Part shown: one piece after another, positions 40,762-50,929 of the stretch | How the letters are laid out: each line of letters opens with the position of its first letter | Numbering within the stretch: the stretch's first letter is position 1 | Notes under the pieces: model-generated | What the model saw: only the letters and a program-made list of their open reading frames with translations | What the model was told of the DNA's origin: nothing | Database searches by the model: none | NCBI GenBank assembly: GCA_949358305.1 | Contig: OX442322.1 | Span: 8,370,001-8,434,000 of the forward strand | Direction: 5' to 3' | DNA length: 64,000 nt | Source: Strigamia acuminata | Lineage: Eukaryota; Arthropoda; Chilopoda; Geophilomorpha; Linotaeniidae | Made by a program: the position numbers and the translations under genes

Positions 40762-43700
40762 ATGGCAACTCAGACGGGAACGGGTTCCAGACCCACCACT
40801 CCGGGTGGAACTCCAATCTCTCCGCGAGCTCCTACGCCAGAGCAAATGGACTTGGTGGAGGCTCGCTACAATTCGCTGGTCCAAGCATTGGATCAATTCC
40901 TGACGAGGTCGCGTATCTTGACCGATCCCGGGGAAGTGGAAGCAGCTCTCTTGTCTGCGGAGCAGCAAGAGCGTCGTCTTTTGAACGATGCGAATACGTT
41001 GCAGGCTTATTGGACTCGTGCAACATATTTGCAAGGAATAGCTCAGATAGAGGAATTGTCTTCTCAGGTAGATCATCTGCGTAACAGACATCAGGTGTCT
41101 CAGAGGATGGTCACTCATTGGTCAGCGTCGCAGTTGAACCAAACGATTAATACGAGTGCGTTGTCTGGCTTTCCAGGGGCTGGAACGACGGTTAATACCC
41201 GCCGGCCTCCTAATACGAAGTTGCCTACGCTGCAGACAGTGAAGTTCACTGGAGATGTGGTCAAATTCCGCTCCTTCTTGAGTAGTTTTGACACATCAGT
41301 GCACACCAACTCGAAGTTGTCCGAGACAGAGAAGTTACAATACTTACAGTCTATGTGTGAAGGTGATGCTGCAACGCTCATCTCTTCCTATCAGTTAGTT
41401 GATGGGTCGTATATTCTTGCTAGAGAAGAGCTCATCCGCAGTTACGGAGGTGATGAGGCTCAGAGAACGGCTCTCATGAAGAGTATAAAAGATATGAAGC
41501 CGATTCTTGACGTGCATCCTACCAAGGTGCTCAAGTCGCAGCTTGCCCGTGTCTCCACGACAGTTCGCATGCTGGAACAACTGCAAGTTCCGGTTCAGAC
41601 TGCTGGGTACGTGCTAGCTGACGACGTTCTCAGGAAGTTCCCGTACCGAATGGTTCTTCGATATTACGAGGTTAAGGGAACCAAGTCACAGAATTTGGTG
41701 AACATGTTGGACTTCTTTGCGGAAGAACTCAAGATTCTTGAGCGCATTGAAGAGGTTATCGGGTTCACACACCTGCCGTCCTTGAAGCAGGTTTCCGAAA
41801 AGGCTGACCGGTCTGAGAAAGAGCGTAAAGGTGCCATGGCGTCTTTGGTCGCTGCTCAGAGTCCGAAAGGGCCGTTAAGTCCAAGACAGGGGCCAACCAA
41901 GCCCGCTTGTCCGTTCTGTAAGGCTGATCATTTGGCTCAAGATTGTACAAAGGTTGTAGAGGTAGAGGCAAGAACTGAAATAGTTCGCCGTGACAGGCTC
42001 TGTTTCAATTGTCTTCGCAGCGGTCACTCATTCAAGCAGTGTCCGAGTCGTTTTGCCTGCCGGTCGTGCGGTGGTCGTCATCATACCGCTATTTGTCGGG
42101 GTGCTAAGGACAAATCTCCTGTTCTTCAAGACAGACCAAGGGAATTGCAGGTCGTTACGAACGTCACATTGTCCGTTGCTTCATCTTTGCAGCTGATGAT
42201 CTTTTCAGCAGAACTGACCACTAAGTCAGGTGGGTCGCATCGCATTCGAGGCATGCTGGACCCAGGAAACCATCGCTCATACATTCTGAAGAGCTTGGCC
42301 GACCGCATTAAGTTGCGACGATGCGGTGTCGTGCACGCTTCTACTCAGCGCTTTAATGAGCGTGATCCAGTGCCGACAGATTACGACGTTTTTTCTATAC
42401 GTCTTAAGTCTCGCCATAGCGCGAAAAACATCACAGTGTCCGCTCTGAGTGTGGAACATCTTCCGCAGGTGTCGGGAATCGTTCACGCCGAGACCATTGA
42501 GAAGGTCAAAGCCCTAGGTCTAGAGTTGGCCGAGGACTTACCGTCGACCGCCCAGCACATTGACGTCCTGTTAGGGGTTGATGTTTGGTGGCAGGTCTGT
42601 CTAAACGGTCGCAAGCGACTCGACCAGTCGTCCGGGTTGATTAACACCATATTCGGATGGATTTTGTCGGGTGCAGCTGGATCTGCGGATTTGCTTCTCG
42701 ATGACACGTCTTCAGTAGCTTGCTGTGCGACGTGCGACGTTTCACCTGACAAAGAGCTGGAACGCCTATGGTCACTTGAAGCTGTGGGTATTCGTGCAGG
42801 GGAGCGCGATTCTGATTTCGTTCGAGATCGATTCGAACAGTCCACTGTTCGCCTCGAAGACGGTCGTTACCAGGTACGCTTACCTTTTAATGAGCATGTT
42901 ACCGGACTCGAGTCCAATTGGGAGCTGGCAGTCACGCAGCTTTCCAATACGCTGAAGCGCATAGATGCGAGTACTGACCACAAGAAACGCTATCATGACG
43001 CCATGTGGGCATATGTTCGCGAGGATCATGCCGAAGTGGTTCCTCCGGCCGAACGTTTCTGGACAGAAGGGGTTTACAATATCCCACATCACCCTGTTAT
43101 TAAGGAGGACCGTGAGACCACGAAGTTCAGGGTCGTTTTTAACGCCTCTTCTTCAAAGAAGGGCGCGCGGTCGCTCAATGACTGTTTATACCCTGGGCCG
43201 TCTCTCAATCCCGATATCATCCGGGTTTTGATTAGGTTTCGTTTGATGTGCATTGCTATCATTGCGGACATCAAACAGGCATTTCTGCAAGTATCGATCG
43301 ATCCGAAGCATCGCAATTTCTTGCGCTTTCTTTGGGTGGCAGATGGATATTTCGCCGACGTGTATTCGTGGCGAAACCTGTGGGACAACTTGGTTGTCCT
43401 ACGGATGACGGTGGTTCCATTTGGTGTAAACTCCTCACCATTTTTACTTTGCGCAACAATACGGGCGCAAGGGCAACTTCATGCTGCCTCACACCCGAAA
43501 GAGGCGGATGCTCTCGATAAGGGTATCTTTATGGACGACCTTACGTCTGGCGCTGATCGTCCGCCAGCAGCTGTTGCTCATTGTGTGAATTTACGCAATA
43601 TTCTCGACGCCGCGAAATTACCGCTAGTTAAGTGGGCAGCGTCGAATGGTGAAGTCTTTGGTTCCCTGAAAGAGGAAGGGTTCCATATGCGCGCTGATTT

Positions 43701-43891
43701 GTTTGAGAATCTCGGTGTTATTAAAATGCTGGGCATTCTCTGGGACGTCCAGCAAGACGCGATTCTTTTTCGAGTTCCCGAGTTCGATGAGGTCCCTAGC
43801 ACTAGGCGGGGAGTCCTCTCGCTCGTCGCGTCCCTGTTTGACCCGTTAGGTTTCCTGGCCGCGATCGTTTTGCCGATGAAGCTGCTGATGC
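40762..43891 (+). pseudogene. BEL/Pao gag-pol (B2b), truncated after reverse transcriptase
   Basis: The ATG at 40762 corresponds to 8632 in B1. Gag, three knuckles (from about residue 382), aspartic protease and the reverse transcriptase with FMDDLTSG (about 922) are open and very close to B1. The protease motif reads DPGNH here and DPGSH in B1. Coding stops at GFLAAIVLPMKLLM, where an inverted LTR is inserted, and RNase H and integrase are missing. The apparent stop a few bases later is inside that LTR. Confidence 0.93.
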
Positions 43892-45470
43892 TGTAGCAAA
43901 CAACCTTGGATCTCACAGGGGAGGACTGGCGAATTGGTCACCAAACTCTGGAAACCGCCCGAGACTGTATAGTGGTTGATGAAACAAGCTGAAATCCTTT
44001 CTCTGAGCCCAAGCCTAACTTGAAGAAGGATTAGGCCTGACTGCATGAAACTAGGCCTAACTGCATTTAGATGAAGTGATTGGCAAAACCTCTTTAGCTG
44101 CTGGGTAGAAATTCTGTGCTCCCAGGGAGGAGGAGAGCAGGCAAAGCTCTCTACTCACAAGTCATCCTGTTTATTGAAGTAAAATAAACCCAGGAATAAT
44201 TTATCCAAAGAAGGAGGAAAAACATCAACTGGCTTTAATACTTAACAACTGATAACAACTGAGTTGCTTCTTTAGCAACCTACTCTTAACAACTGGTCAC
44301 CTGATTACAATAAATGTCAGTGACCAAACAATACAGATTTGAATAATAACAATAGTGCCAACAAGGTTTCCGTATATAGACAACAGATGTCAAACTTAAC
44401 ATAAATAAAGGCAAAACTTAACCTAACACCTTGAAAACAGTATGACCTGTGCAAACAGCACTTCACTTAAACTTAACAGATAATTCAAAGGCTAAAACTA
44501 ACATTAACTGCACTCAAAACACAATGCTGAGCCCAAACCCCAATTGCCACCAAAAGAGGGCGCAAAGTGTCACAAACCTTAACCCGTAACAACCATACAA
44601 TAACAAAGGTAAAAGCTTAGATTAACAACCCTTAATATTGGTAATTTATACAAACAATAACTAGTAAATATTCCCTATGTCCAGGTCTCCTCAAAACCCC
44701 AAAAGAAATAATAACAGGGCAACAGTGCAGCACCAAATCCAAGATGGCGACCATGCAACTGCTAAAATGACGTGAATGGAGCCAAACAAGGTCGCGAGCG
44801 ACTCACAGGCCTTCTCAACGATGGATCTTCGTCTTAGAACGGTCAGTACAGCTTTCCCAGTGCTTGGGCATTGAAACCCGACCAATTCAACTCATTTGCA
44901 GGACCCACACGACCACGAGAGGCGTCGCAAGGCGTACGCTCACGCCCGACGCTCGCAAACGCTCACAAACAATGTCCAACGCCCATCCAGCGACCCAAGA
45001 CACCTGTGGACTACCTTAAACACCAATACAAGTTAGTATAAATTAAATCACAAGCAAAATAAGCACCAAAAACTACAATTGTGCTTATTTCAGGTTCTTC
45101 CCATCTCCCAGTTCACTTGCGCTATGGCGGCCATCTTGCCGATGCACGCCTATCTCCTTCGCAAGTGAACTGGAAACAGGAGAGAACTTACAAATACTAG
45201 AAATAACTCAGAAACGTGAAAAAGACACATAAATTAATTACAAAAGACTAAAAACACAACTTTCAAACATTCCAGGTGTGGCAGGCGAAGTGACAACCCT
45301 CTTGAACTACCAGGATCGTGACAACAAAGCGGCAAACCAACTGGGCATGTCAGATATGTGTTAAAAATCTATCTAAACTTGACAACAAAATTAAAAAGCC
45401 TTTTCTTTCTTTCAGAAGATGAACAACGTGAAATCTCCAGATCCTTTTTGTTGCGTTCTTGCTCGCAACA
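43892..45470 (-). repeat. Inverted C'-type LTR (1579 bp)
   Basis: On the minus strand it runs from TGTTGCGAGCAAGAACGC (45470) to GTTTGCTACA (43892). It has an AATAAA at 44175-44170 (minus), a GAGTAGAGAGC block shared with the C LTR, and TG...CA ends. YY1-like motifs are at 44738-44749 and about 45124-45137. A 14-bp perfect inverted repeat lies at 45108-45121 and 45160-45173. The upstream minus-strand sequence (GGCTGCTCTCTTC...GGCCGGCAGCGA) matches the stretch before the C 3' LTR, so this is the 3' LTR of a minus-strand element. Confidence 0.85.
45108..45173. repeat. 14-bp perfect inverted repeat in the C' LTR
   Basis: CCAGTTCACTTGCG and CGCAAGTGAACTGG are separated by 38 bp containing GGCGGCCATCTTGCC. 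A stable hairpin is likely. Confidence 0.8.
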
Positions 45471-47856
45471 TCGCTGCCGGCCAAAAAAGAAGAGAGCAGC
45501 CGCCCTGAAGGAACCGCATTCATGAAGAAAAGACCGAGCATACTGACTTTCACCATGCCTATATCCCTTGGCAAGAATCCACAACGAATCATAGAACCCC
45601 TTTTCCCAAATCGAAAATATATTGACTCTTCTGTTAACAATACATTAACATGAACAGGAGCGGGTCCCCTGAAACGAGAAGATCCTAGACATACTGCAAA
45701 ATAACCGGACTCTAACCTGCAACTCGTAATACAAAGAAACGACTAACAATCACAAAAAAAAGAGCTTGTCTCTCCCATAGAGATTGACCTGCAGTCAACT
45801 TTGGGAAACTGAGACCCCCAACCAATGGGGTCAGTCAACGACAAGACACCACTAAACCACAAATAACCTTAAAGCTAAACTAACGAACCGACTTCTCATA
45901 CACTTCCTTTAAGAGGTAGTTTGAATCCTCAGACAAAATTCGCCCCTAAAGACACCGACTTACGCAAGCACCTGAGCTCAGCCATTGATCCATTCAGGAA
46001 GCCTGCCAAAGTTGACATCAAACTGAAACGAAAATGCCGCAGAAAGCTAAAGCAGATTCCTATCTAACTAAGCAAAAAACAACCAATTCATCGTTGGGAC
46101 GCCAAGCGACCAACCTAAACAGGCGATCAACTCACGACTTGATGATAAACAACCAGCCAAGCCAGCGACCGTCCACTCAGGCGGCAACTCACTGCAAAGA
46201 TAAACTCGTGCCCAATTTCCTTTAAACTAAATATCTTCCACTAGAAAGAACTAAACTAAACTGTGTAATGAACCAAAATAACAATTGGAACCAATAATAC
46301 GCAATGTCAAAGAACACACCCCCAGTCTAACTACACCTGAAAAATCAAGAAAACTGTGCTCACTTTTTAAAAAACAGTTACCTGTTGACATTGCAGAAAA
46401 CGAAACCCCTCCCTTAGTGAAATCTTCATTCAAACCTCTCTAGAACTCTCACAACGAGAAGCGGCCACTTAAATTTAAGACAAGTAACTTCAATCGTGCC
46501 CCACCCGACTAGTAGTACAAAATCTTTTCTCAATTTTTTTCCACTACAAGCAGGGCTCTGCTAAACTAACACAAGACAAGCCAAAAATTTGAATCTAAGA
46601 GCGCACAACACATAATTCCTTTTTTTAACGAAAAACTAGGGGTATCCCCTGACACCGCGAATTATCCTCAATGCTTTCTCCTCATTCGACCTTCTCTCTG
46701 GCTAACATCTCAGCTAAACCTTCCTTCCTATCATAACCCATTTTCTTCCCGACAGAAGAAGAATGCTGCCACGGCGTTTAAACCACTAATGCCGGAGCCA
46801 GAAAAGGTCGAAAAAAAACAACATCTGTGAATTTCTTTGTGAGAGAAACCCACCTTTTAAAGGTATAAACTATGAATTAACTAACCTTTGACTAACTAAG
46901 CTTTTATCTCAGAAGACTTCCGCGAGTATCTGATACGCCACTAACCTCAACCCCATGGTCGTGTGACCGTCAGACTCGTCGCAAAAAGCTCCGAAATCAA
47001 ACACTAACAAAAAAGGCTAATTACTAATTTCTACTATATCGTCGCCTCTACGTTCTCCTATTGGAAGCTAGCCCAAGGGGACTCGAAATCACGACTTACT
47101 CTTCATTTCTAACCTCTGCCCTTTTCTCTCATGAACCCCAAAAAAACTTGTGCACCTGTGTTCAGCCAAAAACACTTGTGCTTCTCTGCTCAAAACTTTG
47201 GGTAGGAGGGGGCGTGAAAACAAGTTGCGATCCACTCAACTTTGATCGCACATCTCCCAATGCTTGACGCATCTGACGAATTAACTGACTCAATCTCATG
47301 CATAGGCAAAAAGAAACCCGGATCCAAAGGAGGAGAAGACTTCCTTGCACAATCTAAGTACCAAGGCAAAGTTTACTGCCCATCTCGGACGAGCAATGGA
47401 CAAGACCGAAAGTTGAACAGTGCTCAGAAGCTCAGGAGAACGTGAGCAACAGGAATTAAAGTATGGTGATGAAGTTCACCCTCTAAAACCGATTAGCTCC
47501 TCGTGTATTGGGTCCAATAACACGAGTGTCCACCAGAGAACCAACACGCCCAAAAAACAGTTCCGTTCCATCCCCCGCGAGACCGAAACCATGCCCCGAC
47601 TGACGAGGACCCTCAAGAACTTTACCCCATGCACCTTGAGTAAGTATACGAAACTAAACCAAAAAAAAACGCGTGGCTCTGCCTAAAAGAGAAAAGAATA
47701 TAGAATCCCTGGCCCTTTCTCACATCAAGGTTGTTGGACTCGCACCTTGTCACTAAGGGCGAGTGTACCCTGTCCTAGAACAACCGAGAAAGTGAAAGAA
47801 CTCTGCTTCTGGGCTCCTAACCTTTCACTAACCCTAATGCTTGCACAAAAGTGCTT

Positions 47857-48052
47857 GCTTAAGCCTGATAGACTAAACTATCAATCGCTTAAGAACCTCT
47901 AATTCGCTTAAGCCTGACGGACTTAACTATCATCCGCTTAAAAAACCTCTTATTCGCTTAAGCCTGACGGACTGAACTATCATCCGCTTAAGACCATCTA
48001 ATTGCTTAAGCCTGACTGACTTAACTATCATCCGCTTAAGACTCTCTAAATG
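47857..48052 (+). repeat. Tandem array, four units of about 49 bp
   Basis: Units start with GCTTAAGCCTGA at 47857, 47906, 47956 and 48004 and contain an inner CATCCGCTTAAG, so each unit also has two CTTAAG sites. Confidence 0.88.
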
Positions 48053-48062
48053 CTTTTTCTAT

Positions 48063-48195
48063 GGGTTTGTTGGGCCACCGTTAACCAACTAAAACCTTTT
48101 TCTTTGGGTTTGTTGGGCCACCGTTAACCAACTAAAACCTTTTTTCCAACTCGGGGTTCGACGGACCAACTGTTAACCGACTAAAGCCCTTTTTC
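48063..48195 (+). repeat. Tandem array, about three units of 43-47 bp
   Basis: Units GGGTTTGTTGGGCCACCGTT...CAACTAAAACC start at 48063 and 48106. A more diverged unit starts near 48153. It abuts the CTTAAG array. Confidence 0.8.
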
Positions 48196-48331
48196 TATTG
48201 TTCAGTTCGACTGACTTTGGTTAGCAGTGCAAAATGAACCTATGCAAGTGACCGTTAACTCAACACTCACATGTTAATGCTAATTCCCTATCCAACGCGA
48301 CTCTTGTAACGAGATCTCACATGCTTATCTC

Positions 48332-49963
48332 TGTTGCAAACAGAGTGGAATATAAATTGATACTGCTTTTTATTTGCCATTTTATTGTCCTATTAAATAT
48401 TCAAAGTGTTGTTAAATTTTGCTTCTAATAGTTTGACTTACATTTCAGGTGTTTTTTGTGTCATATTAAAGCTTTTAGTTCATTATTTTCTTATATTGTC
48501 ATGAATTTTGGGTATTGTGTGTTTAAATAGACTTATTCTAGTGTGTTTTATTTTGCATAACATTTTAATCTTATTTTACAGGATTTTTTTGCATTATTAA
48601 AACTATTAAAGTGTTTTATGATACTGTTGTTTATTAAAATATGATATTTCATTGTCTATTGCATTTATTTCAAGTGTTATTTATAAGAATTTGTCTTATA
48701 TTATCAATTCCTATTCATTTTGTGTGTTTCCGTGTGAAATTGGGTGCATCCGTCGTCAAACAGTTCACTAGTGTAATTGGAGTGACGTCATATTTCGAAA
48801 TCTAGTTCGGTTTTGACTCCAACTTCTAACCTTTCGTTTTCATTGAATTCTTGTCGTTAGAATTGATCCTAATATTGTTTTAGACTAATTCAGGGGTGAT
48901 CTGTCGATCTGTGCACTTAGTTTCTTTCCCGGAGCAGCCGTTTTGTCTGTACGAACGATCGTGACGGACCTCGCATATGCGTTGCCGTCCGCGATCGTTT
49001 CTTTTCTTTCAAGACTAATTTTCATGTGTATTCTTATTAAAAGTGCTTTATTTTGAAGGAAATTACTTTTCCTAAGTGTATTTATTAGTAACATTACCTA
49101 GTATTTGCTATATTCTTGTGTCAGAATTCAAATGTCGTGTTTTGCCGCTCTTATTGAGTTGTACGGGCGCCATGTTGGATTTATTCGCTAATTTCGTTAT
49201 TAAATCGATTCTATTGTATTATTAATACTTCTTTTGCATTTACTATTTCATTTCATTGTATTTTAGTGCATATTATTTACCATTTCAGTGATTTTGTGAG
49301 GTTTTAAATTCAAATCTTTGCATTACGTAACTTTGCTGTATTCTGATTGGCTGAGCCGATCGTCTGCTTCCCGATTGATTCTTTCTGTATTTTCTCATTG
49401 TTTTAAGTGTTTTTGAGCATTGTTACCATTTACTTTTATGTTCCTGACATCTTTGTGGTCATTTTGACATATTGCAATTTGATTTTAATGCATTTTTGAG
49501 CAATCGCTCACTTCAATGTATTTCATTTTTCTCCGTTGTCATAGCAACGGAATTTCTCAATTGTGTTTTTTACCTTGGCGCGTGCCGTGACCATTGTTTT
49601 GCACGTGCATTTTCTTTGTTAGCCAACGTACATTCGTGTATTTGGTCAGTTATCATTCTACTTCCGAATAAATAAGTTGTTTTATGTTATCTCCTGGAGT
49701 TTTTACTTTCGTCGCCATTACAATGTGTCGGGAGTAGCCAAACATTTTCCCAGACTGGTCAATGGTTAAGCGGACACTTGGATACCATTCAACAGTAGTT
49801 TCTACAGGGATTCCTTCATTCTCCAATGCATTTCGGGACAAATTAAATCTGTTTCCACACGGTATACGTACTAACCTCACTATACGATCGTTTGAGTGGA
49901 TTGGCGGGAGATTCAAAACGCCATGGCTCAGTTCTTTTCTGTCCTGTGTGATTGACCGCTACA
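48332..49963 (+). repeat. 5' LTR of A3 (1632 bp)
   Basis: TGTTGCAAACAG to CCGCTACA, AATAAA at 49667-49672, RFX-like palindrome at 49533-49550. Confidence 0.95.
49533..49550 (+). promoter_or_regulatory. RFX/X-box-like palindrome in the A3 5' LTR
   Basis: CCGTTGTCATAGCAACGG, upstream of the polyadenylation signal. Confidence 0.5.
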
Positions 49964-49978
49964 TAGGATACGAATTTA

Positions 49979-49995
49979 TGGTGCACGTGACCAGG
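49979..49995 (+). other. Primer-binding site of A3 with an extra A
   Basis: TGGTGCACGTGACCAGG. The inverted A copy has TGGTGCCGTGACCAGG at the same place, 15 bp after the LTR. The extra base interrupts pairing with tRNA-His. Confidence 0.85.
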
Positions 49996-50436
49996 ATTCC
50001 GTCTGAAATCTGTGAGTTTTTCCGGTTCGTCATTGATACGGTTCTATGCGTGATTGATGCGACGGGAGAAGTATACGTTCGGGATTCGTCGTCTGCTAGA
50101 ACAATCATCGTTCAACGTGACAACAGTCACAACGGGGATTTGTTTGGCGCCGAATACGAACAATTGAGTGTCATCAGCGGGATTCTACGGTCGCCATCTT
50201 GGATTTGGATAACACAACGCGCTGTGCTGGAAAGCTGGTTTGCCCCTGAAATTATTGCATTTTCTTTTGTTTTTCATTCTATTTGTGTGTTTTGGAGATT
50301 TTTATTGCATGAGGGTGTTGTATTGGGTATTCCATTGTTGTTTTTGCTTTTTCATTTGCTAGTCTTAAAGGGAAATTTCGTAAAGTGTATTTTATTGAAA
50401 ATCTTAAAAGTGTTCTATTTAATTTTGTGCATGCAT

Positions 50437-50464
50437 CTCCATATAACTGCCATAAGCAGGGGAG
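50437..50464 (+). promoter_or_regulatory. Conserved leader hairpin (A3)
   Basis: CTCC, bulged ATATAA, CTGC, loop CATAA, GCAG, GGGAG. Confidence 0.6.
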
Positions 50465-50929
50465 ATTAGATTCTTTTGATGCTAGTTACTGGTCAGTCTC
50501 TCATTGCAAGGGCTGTCAGTTATTATCTTGAATTTTATGATAGAGTTTTGGCGAGATTTGTTCCAAACGAACCGTCAATTATTTCAAAACTGTGCAGGAC
50601 TTTTTGAGTCACGTTTTTCATACGTGATCAAGGTCGCTCGTCTGTTTTAGCATCCTTGATTGTTAAAACATTCGATATTCGTGTATTTTCAATTTGCTTT
50701 TCTTGTCACGTGGGCATTAAAACTTTGAAAAATTCAGTTCTTTTTAAGTGTGAAATTTCTGATTTTATTCTTTTTGGGGTATAAAATTGTGATTTTATTC
50801 TTTTTAAGTTTTCATTCATTTTGAAGTGTAAAATTTTGAATTTTATTCTTTTTGAGTTTCATTGCAAAGTGTTATTTTGTTGTTCAAGTTATTGTCTTCT
50901 GTTTTAAAATTGACCGCCGTGAATTTGAA

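Larger units (their letters stand above)
39125..43891 (+). mobile_element. BEL/Pao element B2b, 3'-truncated by an inverted C'-type LTR
   Basis: A 919-bp 5' LTR (39125-40043), altered primer-binding site, leader and gag-pol up to the end of the reverse transcriptase. It is inserted in the leader of B2a (left flank AGTA). The continuation beyond 43891 is not in the window. Confidence 0.9.
45471..48331 (-). mobile_element. Interior of the C'-type element, no recognisable coding
   Basis: These 2.86 kb lie upstream, on the minus strand, of the C' LTR and end at the A3 insertion. I find no gag, protease, RT, RNase H or integrase motif in any frame, and no frame above about 100 codons. The plus strand is A- and C-rich. 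There are two short tandem arrays (47857-48052 and 48063-48195). The best reading is the inside of a large non-autonomous LTR element, or unrelated DNA joined to the LTR. Confidence 0.5.
49964..50929 (+). other. A3 5' leader
   Basis: 966 bp holding the primer-binding site, a CGCCATCTTGGA motif (50192-50203), the conserved hairpin (50437-50464), a 40-bp block identical to D (50481-50520), a TGTTTTA/TAAAACA inverted repeat (about 50643-50671) and T-rich repeats. A frame stays open from the LTR to 50469, but the comparison with D does not look coding. Confidence 0.8.

Noticed and set aside
45350-45640. Minus-strand 96-codon frame as the C-terminus of a C' polyprotein
   Set aside because: It lacks the NPYFWPLAR and LELD signatures of the DUF5641-like end and overlaps the LTR start.
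47857-48195. CRISPR array
   Set aside because: Units are head-to-tail tandem copies with no unique spacers, inside eukaryotic mobile DNA.
48885-49094. Repeated 69- and 87-codon antisense frames in A LTRs
   Set aside because: They recur only because the LTR recurs. They have no protein features and lie opposite the transcribed strand.
49762-50469. 235-codon open frame across the A3 LTR end and leader, with a similar frame in D (59558-60226) and B (7733-8389)
   Set aside because: The A/D comparison shows no indels over about 330 bp but no excess of silent changes either. The frames lack a common ATG, and the A3 frame depends on the extra base in the primer-binding site. RNA-level conservation explains it better.
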